Shown piece after piece: positions 1 to 8,036 of a DNA stretch of 54,048 bases. Each line of letters opens with the position of its first letter. Position 1 is the first letter of the stretch. Source of the DNA: an uncultured Candidatus Melainabacteria bacterium (lineage in GTDB: Bacteria; Cyanobacteriota; Vampirovibrionia; Gastranaerophilales; Gastranaerophilaceae); NCBI GenBank assembly GCA_934675685.1, contig CAKURL010000009.1:1-54048 (forward strand). Reading direction: 5' to 3'. The position numbers and the translations under genes were made by a program. The notes beneath the pieces are model-generated. The model worked only from the letters and a program-made list of their open reading frames with translations. It was not told the origin of the DNA and searched no databases.

Positions 1-234
1 GCCCGTGTGAGTCATCGCAGCGGCCAAAGTCCCAAGAAGAATGTAGCTTAAGGCAGTTTCCGAATTTTGACCCATGCCTTGAATAAATAAATCCATGATT
101 TTATCCAATGGCATTTTAGCCAAAAGCCCAGCTACAATTGAGCTTATCATCAAAGAAAACAAAACATTTACTTTAAACAAGCACAAAATACAAAGGACTA
201 TGACGGATATTAAAATGGGGTTGAATAATTCCAT
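1..234 (-). CDS. Na+/H+ antiporter family protein, N-terminal part (cut by window edge)
   Basis: The 78 visible codons run from an ATG at 234 off the left edge of the window. The translation is strongly hydrophobic: a membrane segment at residues 4-20, a second at about 27-45, then an amphipathic stretch leading into GQNSETALSYILLG at about residues 57-70 and more hydrophobic sequence. That motif and layout resemble the start of NhaC/YuiF-type ion antiporters, which exchange Na+ for H+ across the inner membrane; this is recognition from memory and rests on only 78 residues. The gene lies 22 bp downstream of the GT-C-like gene on the same strand but has no Shine-Dalgarno sequence. Instead an extended -10-like TGGTATCAT sits 6 nt before the ATG, so it may have its own leaderless start. 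Another multi-pass transporter is possible. Confidence 0.6.
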   Translation of the reverse strand, partial: MELFNPILISVIVLCILCLFKVNVLFSLMISSIVAGLLAKMPLDKIMDLFIQGMGQNSETALSYILLGTLAAAMTHTG

Positions 235-240
235 AAGCCA

Positions 241-249
241 ATGATACCA
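241..249 (-). promoter_or_regulatory. extended -10 box, predicted leaderless start of the antiporter gene
   Basis: Read on the minus strand, TGG-TATCAT is followed by 6 nt and then the ATG at 234. This is the same geometry as several plus-strand genes here. There is no Shine-Dalgarno sequence in the gap. No clear -35 was seen. Confidence 0.4.
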
Positions 250-256
250 CAAAAAA

Positions 257-1636
257 TTATTTCTTGCGAACCTTGTAGATTTTAAGGTTTGCTTTTTTAA
301 AGTATTCAACAAGCAAAATTTCAAATTCTTTAGAAGAAAATATTTTATCAAACGTGTCTTTTCTATTTATCAAAAGATAATTTTCCTTGTTTTTGTCAAA
401 AGTCGAATAAAGTTTTTCTAAATCTATTTTTTCATCTTTATATGTATAGATATTTTTAATATTTTCAAAAGAATTTTTCTTTGTCCCGTCTGTGTGATAT
501 AGCTCAATTCCTTGCTTCAAAAGATAAAGGTCGGCCCCAGGGGAAACATCGCTCCAATAATCCAAAGCATATAGTTTTGCATTTTTATATTTTGGGTTTT
601 CCAAGATAACTTTTGCAATGTTATACGAATTTGAAAAATAAATCATATTAACGCTATTATAGCGATAGCTTCTATTTATCGGAAGATTAAAAACTAAAAG
701 CAAAATAAAAAAAGCATATAAGAATTTGTTTTTCTTTAAATATTTATAGCCTAGCCAACAAGAAAGAATTAAATAAATATAGAAAAAATGATAATTCCAA
801 AAAGAACCTACGTAAATAAAAAGAAAAACTGAAGCGTAAGTCAAAATTGGGGCTAAAAAGACCAAAAAGAGCTTTTTGTTCTTTTTAAAAACATAAAAAG
901 AAAACCACAAAACAAAAATTGAAAAAAGAATAAAATACAAAGTTCTTAAATTGCTAAAATGAATATAGCTCAAAACATACATTAAAGAAGGCTTTTGATA
1001 GATATTCGCTAAATTATAATCTTTTGTGTTTACGATTTGTAAAAGAAACAAAAGTGCACCTAAAAAATATATTGAAAAAGTTTTTAAAAAGAGCGCTTTT
1101 TTCTTTTTTTTGAATAATTCATATAAAAAAGTTAAACCTAAATAAAAGCAAAAAATTGCGCCCACAAGTTCTGAATTTGCGCAAAAAACAATCAAAAAAG
1201 AAAATAAATATGGGTTTTTAAACCTTTTAGGGTAAAGTGCGCAAATCCAAAAAAGCAAAATTAAAACATAGCAATATCCTCTTGAAACTATTGCAAAATA
1301 AAATAAAAAGATATTTGAAAAAGTGATGAAAATTTTATGGATTATTTTAAAAGGAGCCTTGTCCCAAAAGACTTTAAGAGCAAAAATGCAAAATATCCAA
1401 TTCAAAAAAAGCATTGGGTATGGATAAAATTTTATATTTGAAAAAGGTTTTAAAATCAAATACCAAACAATTGGGTGTCCATCTATCCTGATTAATTGAA
1501 AAATTTCTTTTATAGAACACATTGAAACCATAAAAGCTCTTGCTTCGTCCCAAAAAGGAGCCCTTGTAAACATCAAAACAAAAGTCAAGATAGAAAATAT
1601 GGCTAAAGAAATATATTTTACTTTATTTTCTTTCAT
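257..1636 (-). CDS. polytopic membrane protein, probable GT-C-fold glycosyltransferase
   Basis: The 459-residue product has about ten hydrophobic segments between residues 8 and 330, then a soluble C-terminal part of about 120 residues. After the first membrane segment comes a loop with an acidic pair in WDEARAF (residues 29-35), followed by DGHPIVWY (about 52-59). An acidic loop motif after membrane segment 1 is characteristic of GT-C glycosyltransferases, which move a sugar from a polyprenyl-phosphate donor on the outer face of the membrane. The donor and acceptor cannot be told from sequence. It overlaps rdgB by 14 bp and follows uppS, the maker of the polyprenyl carrier, which fits such a role. 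Codon use is very AT-rich like its neighbours. It could also be another polytopic enzyme of polysaccharide assembly. Confidence 0.6.
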   Translation of the reverse strand: MKENKVKYISLAIFSILTFVLMFTRAPFWDEARAFMVSMCSIKEIFQLIRIDGHPIVWYLILKPFSNIKFYPYPMLFLNWIFCIFALKVFWDKAPFKIIHKIFITFSNIFLFYFAIVSRGYCYVLILLFWICALYPKRFKNPYLFSFLIVFCANSELVGAIFCFYLGLTFLYELFKKKKKALFLKTFSIYFLGALLFLLQIVNTKDYNLANIYQKPSLMYVLSYIHFSNLRTLYFILFSIFVLWFSFYVFKKNKKLFLVFLAPILTYASVFLFIYVGSFWNYHFFYIYLILSCWLGYKYLKKNKFLYAFFILLLVFNLPINRSYRYNSVNMIYFSNSYNIAKVILENPKYKNAKLYALDYWSDVSPGADLYLLKQGIELYHTDGTKKNSFENIKNIYTYKDEKIDLEKLYSTFDKNKENYLLINRKDTFDKIFSSKEFEILLVEYFKKANLKIYKVRKK

Positions 1637-2216
1637 TTTGAAGCCAATTCAACACTTCTTTAAGAGCCTTTGCGCGGTGGGATAAAGTCGCTTTTTCTTC
1701 TTTTTTTAATGTCGCCATGCCTTTTTTTGCTTCTTCGACATAAAAAATAGGGTCATAGCCAAAGCCATTTTCCCCAACGGGCTCTTTTAAAATAAAGCCA
1801 TAGCACCTTTTTTCAACTTGGAAAAGAATTTTGCCTTCAAGGTCTACTACAACCATAGCACAAGCAAAATAGGCTTTTCTATCTTCTTCTTTTTTAATTC
1901 CTTCTAAATTTTTTAAAACTTTTTCTATTCTTTTTTTTGGCGTTGTCTCATATCTTGCAGAATATATCCCAGGAGCGCCATTTAGCGCTTCTATACAAAG
2001 CCCCGAGTCGTCTGCAAGAAAATATTTTGTTTCTCCTAATTTAGAAGCACATTTTGCTTTGCAATATGCATTTTCTAAAAAAGTTTTGCCATCTTCAATA
2101 GGGTCAAAATCCCCTTTGGGTAAGACGAATTCGATATTATATTCTTTTGCAATTAAATTTATTTCTTCAACTTTATGAGGATTTCCTGTGGCAAGAGTGA
2201 TTTTTAGTTTTTCCAT
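1623..2216 (-). CDS. rdgB: RdgB/HAM1 non-canonical purine NTP pyrophosphatase
   Basis: This 197-residue cytoplasmic enzyme hydrolyses dITP, ITP and XTP to the monophosphates, keeping deaminated purines out of DNA and RNA. Family signatures are visible: the N-terminal TGNPHKVEEI (residues 10-19), LADDSGLCIEALNGAPGIYSAR around residues 68-88, and GENGFGYDPIF followed by a C-terminal SHRAKAL. Length is normal for the family. The start has a Shine-Dalgarno AAGGG about 9 nt upstream. It sits 12 bp after uppS and overlaps the next gene, so uppS-rdgB-GT-C gene is likely one transcript. Confidence 0.93.
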   Translation of the reverse strand: MEKLKITLATGNPHKVEEINLIAKEYNIEFVLPKGDFDPIEDGKTFLENAYCKAKCASKLGETKYFLADDSGLCIEALNGAPGIYSARYETTPKKRIEKVLKNLEGIKKEEDRKAYFACAMVVVDLEGKILFQVEKRCYGFILKEPVGENGFGYDPIFYVEEAKKGMATLKKEEKATLSHRAKALKEVLNWLQNERK

Positions 2217-2228
2217 TTCAATTTTCCC

Positions 2229-2951
2229 TTATTTTCCCCATCTTCTTTGGCGCTTTAAAAACTCTTTAATTGCAACTTTCAATGCTTCTTTATCGAAATC
2301 AGGCCAAAAAGCGTCTGTAACATAGATTTCGCTATATGCTATCTGCCACAAAAGATAGTTACTTATTCTTTTTTCTCCTGAAGTTCTGATTAATAAATCA
2401 GGGTCCGGCAAATCTTTTGTATATAGATATTTTGAAACGAGCTCTTGAGTGATTTCTTCAGGTGGGATTTTATCTTTTACGATATTTTGAATAGCATGCA
2501 CAATTTCATCTCTTGCGCCATAATTAATCGCAACAGTTAAAACAACCCCAGTGTTATCTTTTGTTTTTTCTTCCGATTTAGCTAAAATATTTTGCAAGTT
2601 CTGGTTTAATTGTTTTAAATTTCCGATGAATTTCATCTTTACATTGTTTTCATTTAGCTCATTTAATTCATTCACCAAGGTGGTTGCCAATAAATCCATC
2701 AAAAAATCAACTTCTTCTTTTTTTCTATTCCAATTTTCAGTAGAAAAAGCATACAAGGTTAAATATTTAACCCCTAAATCGTCACACGCTCTTGTAACTT
2801 TTTTTAAGGCGTCCACACCTTTTTTGTGCCCCATCATAGAAGGCAACAGGCGCTCTTTTGCCCATCTTCTATTTCCGTCCATGATAATTGCAATGTGTTT
2901 TAAATCTGCTTCTTTTATTTTTTCAATAATTTCTTTATCTTCTATTTTCAT
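2229..2951 (-). CDS. uppS: isoprenyl transferase (undecaprenyl diphosphate synthase)
   Basis: The enzyme condenses farnesyl diphosphate with isopentenyl diphosphates to the C55 carrier used for peptidoglycan and surface glycans. The 240-residue product shows the cis-prenyltransferase motifs: MDGNRRWAK with the catalytic Asp at about residue 25, GHKKGVDAL, LTLYAFSTENWNR, a central ANDEIVHA-like GARDEIVHA, and near the C-terminus DLLIRTSGEKRISNYLLWQ followed by YSEIY. Length is typical. It has a Shine-Dalgarno AAGGA about 8 nt before the ATG, and it heads the minus-strand group uppS-rdgB-GT-C gene. It is divergent from the PadR gene with 64 bp between the two starts. Confidence 0.95.
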   Translation of the reverse strand: MKIEDKEIIEKIKEADLKHIAIIMDGNRRWAKERLLPSMMGHKKGVDALKKVTRACDDLGVKYLTLYAFSTENWNRKKEEVDFLMDLLATTLVNELNELNENNVKMKFIGNLKQLNQNLQNILAKSEEKTKDNTGVVLTVAINYGARDEIVHAIQNIVKDKIPPEEITQELVSKYLYTKDLPDPDLLIRTSGEKRISNYLLWQIAYSEIYVTDAFWPDFDKEALKVAIKEFLKRQRRWGK

Positions 2952-3000
2952 ACTTTTTCCTTTATTTTCTTTATTTTATATTAAATATTTTAAAAAACCA

Positions 3001-3009
3001 TGCTAGTAT
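3001..3009 (+). promoter_or_regulatory. extended -10 box directly before the PadR-type gene
   Basis: TGC-TAGTAT (3001-3009) is followed by TGTTTT and then the ATG at 3016, a gap of exactly 6 nt. No Shine-Dalgarno sequence is present, so transcription is expected to begin at or next to the A of the start codon. Confidence 0.55.
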
Positions 3010-3015
3010 TGTTTT

Positions 3016-3507
3016 ATGATAGAAATTGTAATACTTTACGTTTTAACAAAATATGACGCAAATATTTATCGAATTACAAAAATCGTCGATGAATATTTTT
3101 TTGGATTTTTAAAAGGTTCAACAGGAACCATAAACCCAGCTTTAAAAAGGCTTGAAAAAATAGGAGCAGTGGAATTCAAAGACAAAATGTCTGAAGGAGG
3201 AATGCTCTCTAAAATCTATTCAATCACTCCAGAAGGCAAAAAACACCTTTCAAATTTGCTTTTGACTTTTCAATCTCAAAACCCGTACCATATCTTAAAC
3301 GAAGCTAAAATCCTTCTTTATTGCAGCGAAGTTTTGAGCGTTTCTCAAATGATTGAATTTAAAGAAAACATTTTAAATATTTTAGAACTATATAAAATCA
3401 AGCTGGAGCGCGGCTTGAAAGATGAATATATAAATTTAAACCCAATCCAAAAAAAGACAATTGAAATTACTTTAGAAGAGACAAAAAGCCTGATTGGAGC
3501 GCTATGA
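3016..3507 (+). CDS. PadR-family winged-helix transcriptional regulator
   Basis: The 163-residue protein has the PadR layout. An N-terminal winged helix (about residues 1-80) begins IEIVILYVLTKYDANIY, with STGTINPALKRLEKIG as the recognition region and KIYSITPEGKKHL as the wing. An alpha-helical C-terminal dimerisation part follows. PadR regulators are usually small-molecule-responsive repressors; the effector here is unknown. The stop overlaps the start of the DUF512 gene by 4 bp (ATGA), so the two are translationally coupled. The upstream region has a -10 box 6 nt before the ATG and no Shine-Dalgarno. It is divergent from uppS. Confidence 0.8.
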   Translation: MIEIVILYVLTKYDANIYRITKIVDEYFFGFLKGSTGTINPALKRLEKIGAVEFKDKMSEGGMLSKIYSITPEGKKHLSNLLLTFQSQNPYHILNEAKILLYCSEVLSVSQMIEFKENILNILELYKIKLERGLKDEYINLNPIQKKTIEITLEETKSLIGAL

Positions 3508-4817
3508 CAAAAAAAATCAATATGGTAATAGATAATGTCATAGATGGCTCAATCGCCCAAGAATTAGGGCTTCAAAAGGGAGATAAGATTTTATCTATAA
3601 ATAACGAAACCCCGAAAGACATCATTGAATATAGCTTTTTGATTAACGACGAAGAAATTGTTTTATTAGTCGAGCACAAAAACAAAGAATTAGAAGAAAT
3701 TGAAATCGAAAAAGACTTCGACGAGGACTTAGGAATAGTCTTTCAGAGCGCTGTTTTTGATGGCATTAAAAGGTGTTTAAACCATTGTATTTTTTGTTTC
3801 GTAGACCAACAGCCAGATGGGCTAAGAGACAGTTTATATGTAAAAGATGACGATTGGAGATTGTCTTATATCCAAGGAACCTATGTCACTTTGACAAATT
3901 TAAAAGAAGAAGATTGGGAAAAAATCGAAAAATACCACATCTCCCCTCTTTTTGTCTCTGTGCACACGACAAACCCAGAGCTAAGACAAAAAATGACAAA
4001 AAACCTAAATGCAAAGCGCATTATGGAACAATTAAAAAGGTTTAAAAAAATCAAGACTAAAATCCACGCACAGATTGTTCTATGCCCAAATCACAATGAC
4101 GGAGAAGAGCTAAAAAGAACTCTTGAAGATTTAAAAAGCGTGAAATCTATTTTGAAATCCATTGCCATTGTGCCTTTGGGAATTTCAAAATTTCGAGTTG
4201 AAGAATTTAAAAAAGTTGATAAAAAAATCGCACTTGAAACAATTAAAATCGTAGATGATTTTAATAAAGACATAAAAAAACAAATCGCAATGGCTTCTGA
4301 TGAATTTTTTGTTTTGGCCGGGCTTGATGTTCCGGAAAAAAAATACTATGGCGACTTTTTGCAAATCGAAGATGGCGTGGGCGCAATCAGGCTTTTAAAA
4401 GATAGCTTTAAAAAATCTTTAAAAAAAATGAAAAAGAAACTCAAGAAAAAGACAAAATTGACAATAGCAACAGCAAGCACGGCTTATAAAATTTTTAGAG
4501 AATTTCAAAAAGAAATACAAGTAGAAAACTTGGAATTTGAAGTTTTAGAAGTCAAAAACAAATTCTTTGGAGAAGACATTAATGTCGCAGGGCTTGTTGT
4601 GGGCTCTGATATCATCGACACAATCAAAGGAAAAAATATAGAACATTTGGTTTTGCCTGCCGTTATGTTAAAGAAAAATGGCGAAAAATATGACGAAGTA
4701 TTCTTGGATGGGCTTACTTTAGATGACATAAAAAAATCAAGTAAAGGTCTCAAGGTGCATATCTTAGAAGATTATTACAGTTTTGAGCCTATACTTGATT
4801 TAATTAATAGTTTATAG
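3504..4817 (+). CDS. DUF512-type radical SAM protein with N-terminal PDZ-like domain
   Basis: The 437-residue protein begins with a PDZ-like region (about residues 5-60, with GLQKGDKILSIN). It continues with a radical SAM cysteine triplet C91-x3-C95-x2-C98 (CLNHCIFC) followed by FVDQQPDGLRDSLY, and a DUF512 C-terminal region. This matches the family modelled as a putative FeS oxidoreductase in Cyanobacteria (also present in Clostridia), whose biochemical function is unknown. Near residues 300-320 is a very lysine-rich stretch. The family is usually a stand-alone gene; here it overlaps a PadR-type regulator, which suggests that regulator controls it. The family assignment is firm; the reaction is not known. 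Confidence 0.85.
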   Translation: MTKKINMVIDNVIDGSIAQELGLQKGDKILSINNETPKDIIEYSFLINDEEIVLLVEHKNKELEEIEIEKDFDEDLGIVFQSAVFDGIKRCLNHCIFCFVDQQPDGLRDSLYVKDDDWRLSYIQGTYVTLTNLKEEDWEKIEKYHISPLFVSVHTTNPELRQKMTKNLNAKRIMEQLKRFKKIKTKIHAQIVLCPNHNDGEELKRTLEDLKSVKSILKSIAIVPLGISKFRVEEFKKVDKKIALETIKIVDDFNKDIKKQIAMASDEFFVLAGLDVPEKKYYGDFLQIEDGVGAIRLLKDSFKKSLKKMKKKLKKKTKLTIATASTAYKIFREFQKEIQVENLEFEVLEVKNKFFGEDINVAGLVVGSDIIDTIKGKNIEHLVLPAVMLKKNGEKYDEVFLDGLTLDDIKKSSKGLKVHILEDYYSFEPILDLINSL

Positions 4818-4839
4818 ATTATAAGATTATATTTAATTT

Positions 4840-7800
4840 TTAAGCTTTATGATCAGGTTGCTTTGTTTTTAGGGCTTCCATTTTCCCATTAATCGCTTCT
4901 TTCATTCTTTGAATTTCTTTTTGGTCTTCAGGAGACAAAGTTGCTCTATATTCTTCCAATTCTTTTTCAAATTGTTCTCTTGGAATTAAGCATTTACCTG
5001 TTCCTGCGTCGATTGCGTGTTTATTTGTAAATTGTTCGATAAATGGTCTATATGTTCTTACAATAGTGTCGGAAATGAATTTTCCAGCTTCGCACATTTC
5101 ATCGATGTCTTTTTCCATAGCTTCTTTTTTAGCTTCAGAAACACGCTCATTTGGAAGAATTCTTCGAACACCTGTTCTTTTGCCCATGCCCATCATTGTA
5201 ACCGCTTGGTTTGCTAAGCTTCCAATCATTTCAGCGTCTCCCGTGATGCCCCAAGAGCCGTCCATGCCATACATGATTTTTTCAACAGAGTGTCCGCCAT
5301 AGCTTGTAGCAAGTTCGCTTATCACTGTGCTCAAGTTTATTTCGCCATTTTCTGAACGTCTAAAATAATTTGCCCCGCCATAATTTCCTCTTGGATCAAG
5401 AGTGATGAAATCCAGTTCATTTGGGAGTTCTTGGAACAAGCCATTTTCTTTTGCAATTTCTTCCATAACAGTGTTTACAATAGCGTGGCCTGTTTCGTGC
5501 GCAGTTACTATTTCTTTTCTTCTATAGTCTTCTTTCATGACATTTGCTCTTCCTGATGTCGCTTGCAAAAATGCTTCTACGAAATCTTCAAAGCCAACTT
5601 CGTCTTTGTTTCTTTCTTGAATTACTGCGTTTGCGATTTCAAGCATATACATAATATCAACCGGAGAGCTTCCTTCGACTGTGCGCGCCATCTTGGTCAA
5701 AAGTTCTTCTTTTTCTTTGTCGTCTTTTGCTTCCAGCTTGATACCCATTTTATCAATGTAATATTCAAAAACATCTTTTGTTTGTTTTGTGTCATAAGGC
5801 GGATAAATCACAACTGAATTCAAGAATTTGTAAGGTTTTAAGATATTTTCATCTAAAGTTTCAGGGCGATTTACAGAACCCATCACAAGCAAGTTCACTT
5901 TGCCTTCTTTTCTTGTTTGCTCCATTTCTTCTAAAAGTTGGTTAAACGCTTTTTGCTCATAAGCAGAAGAAATTCCATAAAGAGGGTCGGAGCCAAAGTT
6001 ATCAAAATTTTTCACAAAAATCATAGCAGTTTTGTTTGGATTTGCTTCCGCTTGTGCTTTTGCCGCTTGGACAATTCTTTTGATTTTCATTTCAGAAAAG
6101 TCTGCGTTTTGGCTTTGTGCGTCCCATTCTTTAAGAGCAAAGTCTTTTGCATTTATCACAAACATAGGAATTTTTGCTTCCCCTGCTATCGCTTGTGCGA
6201 CATGAAATCTTCCGCCACCATAAGAAGAGCCGTTGGATTGGAAGATTGTATAACCTTTTGTTTTAAATGTTCCTTTTTTGATTTGAGAAACGATATTTTC
6301 TGCGTCCGCTTTAGTCATTGGAGTTCCAATGATATCTTTTAAGCTCATAGGAGAGTTCAAGATAACTTGAGTTGTGTCTGTTTTAGAAGTTGTTTCAGAG
6401 ATTTTTTTCGTTTCTTCAACAAATTGTTCTAATAACTCCGGAGTCAACTCTTTATTATCTACATTATATCTCGCAAGAGAATTCAAAAGGTTGAGCGCTT
6501 TTTGAGGATAATGTTCGTCTTCATCTTGAGCAGTGAGTTCAACAGCTTTTGCAATTGTTTCTTTTGGAACATTTGCGCCTATTGTGTTTTTGACATATTC
6601 AACGCCTTTTTCGTCTGTTAAATATTTAGTTGCGTCTTGCGCATTCAAAACCGGCAAAGTCACGTTGTTATATGTTTCAAACGCTTTTGAAAGATATGAG
6701 CCTTTTTGAGTGTTCGAAGCATAAACTTCTGCAGGAATCAAGAAAACTACTCTCACATTAGGGTCTTTATGGCCATGGTTAAGGTTTAAGATATTATCTA
6801 CAGTCTTACCCTCAAGCCTTACAGTGCCATTTTCTTGTATTGGGCCTGCAACCAAAAGAGAATTAAAATCTGCCACAATAACAGTTTTCTTGTCTTTATT
6901 TTTTCTTGCTCTTTCTATTAAGCCATCAAATAATTCGAAATTAGCATAGTCATTTAAAACAATAACGTCTGTTTTGTCTGGATTAACATTTTTATAAGTT
7001 TGATTTGGCTTGTGAATTAAATTAGTGAAGCTGCTAACTAAGTGCTTATTTGAATCTTTATTTTTTAGATCATACACAACCATAACATCATTATTCATTG
7101 CGATATTTTTCCACATGATATCCGCATTGTTGTCGTAGAAAGTTAAATGTGCTTTTTGTTTGTCATTTTTTTGAATTCCAAGTGCTTTTTGAACATCAAA
7201 AATAAAATCATTTGATTCTTTATGTGTTTCTTTGTCTCTTGAAGATAATGCGCTTACAAGGAACAAAGAATCGATAAAATCAGGCATGCCTTCTACTGTT
7301 TTAAAACTGGAAAAAGTTTCATATAAGTCTGCAATTGCTTCTTTAGATAGCCTTGGAGAAAATAATGTTGGCTTGTTTAATTCCTTGGAAGGGTCTAAGA
7401 ATTCTTTTTTTGTTTTTTCAATGTGTTGTTCTATAACAGCTTCGATTTTCTTTCTTGAGCGAGGATTTTTGATAGCCGAATCTGAGCCCGTTGTTTGTTC
7501 TTGGATAGCTCTTGGGGTGAAAAATCTGTATTCTGGGTCATATTGCATAGATCCTTCATCGAGCGCATTTAAGTAATCTCTCATAAGAATTAAAGAGCTT
7601 AAATATAAATGCCAATCTTCGATTGTTTCAGAATGCGAAATCTTGGCTAGAGTCTCTGCTTGTTTGAATATTTCTTCTGATTCCGGAGTGAAAGCTTTTA
7701 AAAGTTCTCTTTCTTTTCTGACATCTTGGCTCGATTTTCCGCTTCCCATGAACACGGGGGTCATAGAATTTGCTAAAACATTTGTTGAATTTTGACTTTG

Positions 7801-7884
7801 TTCAAAATTTGTTTCTTGTTTTTTCGCTTTTTGTTGTTTGCTTGTTTGGAATAGTCTTAAACCGTTGATTGAATTTATTTTCAT
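4840..7884 (-). CDS. Clp-N-like / degenerate AAA / M41 metallopeptidase fusion (FtsH-related)
   Basis: I place the start at 7884, where GAGAGGA precedes the ATG by 5 nt, not at the longer 7953 option; this gives 1014 residues. Residues about 63-103 resemble a Clp N-terminal repeat (FTPESEEIFKQAETLAK). About 150-510 look like an eroded ClpA/B-type nucleotide-binding domain. About 535-780 align with the FtsH AAA module, and 780-1000 with the M41 peptidase. The peptidase looks intact: zinc motif HETGH at 796-800 and a downstream Asp in GITGDAEM at about 883. The AAA module has lost its chemistry. Where FtsH has GPPGTGKT this protein has SSYGGGRF, where FtsH has FIDEID it has FVKNFD, and the arginine-finger segment RPGRFDR is KPYKFLN. 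No membrane segment is seen at the N-terminus, unlike FtsH. So it is probably a soluble zinc protease or scaffold that does not hydrolyse ATP. Confidence 0.75.
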   Translation of the reverse strand: MKINSINGLRLFQTSKQQKAKKQETNFEQSQNSTNVLANSMTPVFMGSGKSSQDVRKERELLKAFTPESEEIFKQAETLAKISHSETIEDWHLYLSSLILMRDYLNALDEGSMQYDPEYRFFTPRAIQEQTTGSDSAIKNPRSRKKIEAVIEQHIEKTKKEFLDPSKELNKPTLFSPRLSKEAIADLYETFSSFKTVEGMPDFIDSLFLVSALSSRDKETHKESNDFIFDVQKALGIQKNDKQKAHLTFYDNNADIMWKNIAMNNDVMVVYDLKNKDSNKHLVSSFTNLIHKPNQTYKNVNPDKTDVIVLNDYANFELFDGLIERARKNKDKKTVIVADFNSLLVAGPIQENGTVRLEGKTVDNILNLNHGHKDPNVRVVFLIPAEVYASNTQKGSYLSKAFETYNNVTLPVLNAQDATKYLTDEKGVEYVKNTIGANVPKETIAKAVELTAQDEDEHYPQKALNLLNSLARYNVDNKELTPELLEQFVEETKKISETTSKTDTTQVILNSPMSLKDIIGTPMTKADAENIVSQIKKGTFKTKGYTIFQSNGSSYGGGRFHVAQAIAGEAKIPMFVINAKDFALKEWDAQSQNADFSEMKIKRIVQAAKAQAEANPNKTAMIFVKNFDNFGSDPLYGISSAYEQKAFNQLLEEMEQTRKEGKVNLLVMGSVNRPETLDENILKPYKFLNSVVIYPPYDTKQTKDVFEYYIDKMGIKLEAKDDKEKEELLTKMARTVEGSSPVDIMYMLEIANAVIQERNKDEVGFEDFVEAFLQATSGRANVMKEDYRRKEIVTAHETGHAIVNTVMEEIAKENGLFQELPNELDFITLDPRGNYGGANYFRRSENGEINLSTVISELATSYGGHSVEKIMYGMDGSWGITGDAEMIGSLANQAVTMMGMGKRTGVRRILPNERVSEAKKEAMEKDIDEMCEAGKFISDTIVRTYRPFIEQFTNKHAIDAGTGKCLIPREQFEKELEEYRATLSPEDQKEIQRMKEAINGKMEALKTKQPDHKA

Positions 7885-8003
7885 TTTTCCTCTCAATTCT
7901 TTTTTCCTACAAGATACCTCAAAAAAATTTTTTGCTAAAATGTCAAAAAACATAAATTTATGTAAAGTTTATTCAAAGCCTAAAATAAAAAAAGAATTTA
8001 TTA

Positions 8004-8028
8004 TATAATATTCTTAAGATTTTAGGAG
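8004..8028 (+). promoter_or_regulatory. -10 box and Shine-Dalgarno of the phosphohexomutase gene
   Basis: TATAAT lies at 8004-8009 and AGGAG at 8024-8028, 8 nt before the ATG at 8037. This is a conventional leadered start, and it contrasts with the leaderless-type starts nearby. The 152-bp gap to the divergent M41 gene therefore holds two promoters. Confidence 0.55.
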
Positions 8029-8036
8029 AAAATTAA

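Noticed and set aside
2551..3006. Plus-strand open frame opposite uppS
   Set aside because: It is the shadow of a clear, conserved gene on the other strand.
5938..6342. Plus-strand open frame opposite the M41 gene
   Set aside because: No domain, start signal or composition support; a shadow frame.
7885..7953. Longer N-terminus for the M41 protein
   Set aside because: A strong Shine-Dalgarno precedes the ATG at 7884, and the shared leader motif starts exactly there.
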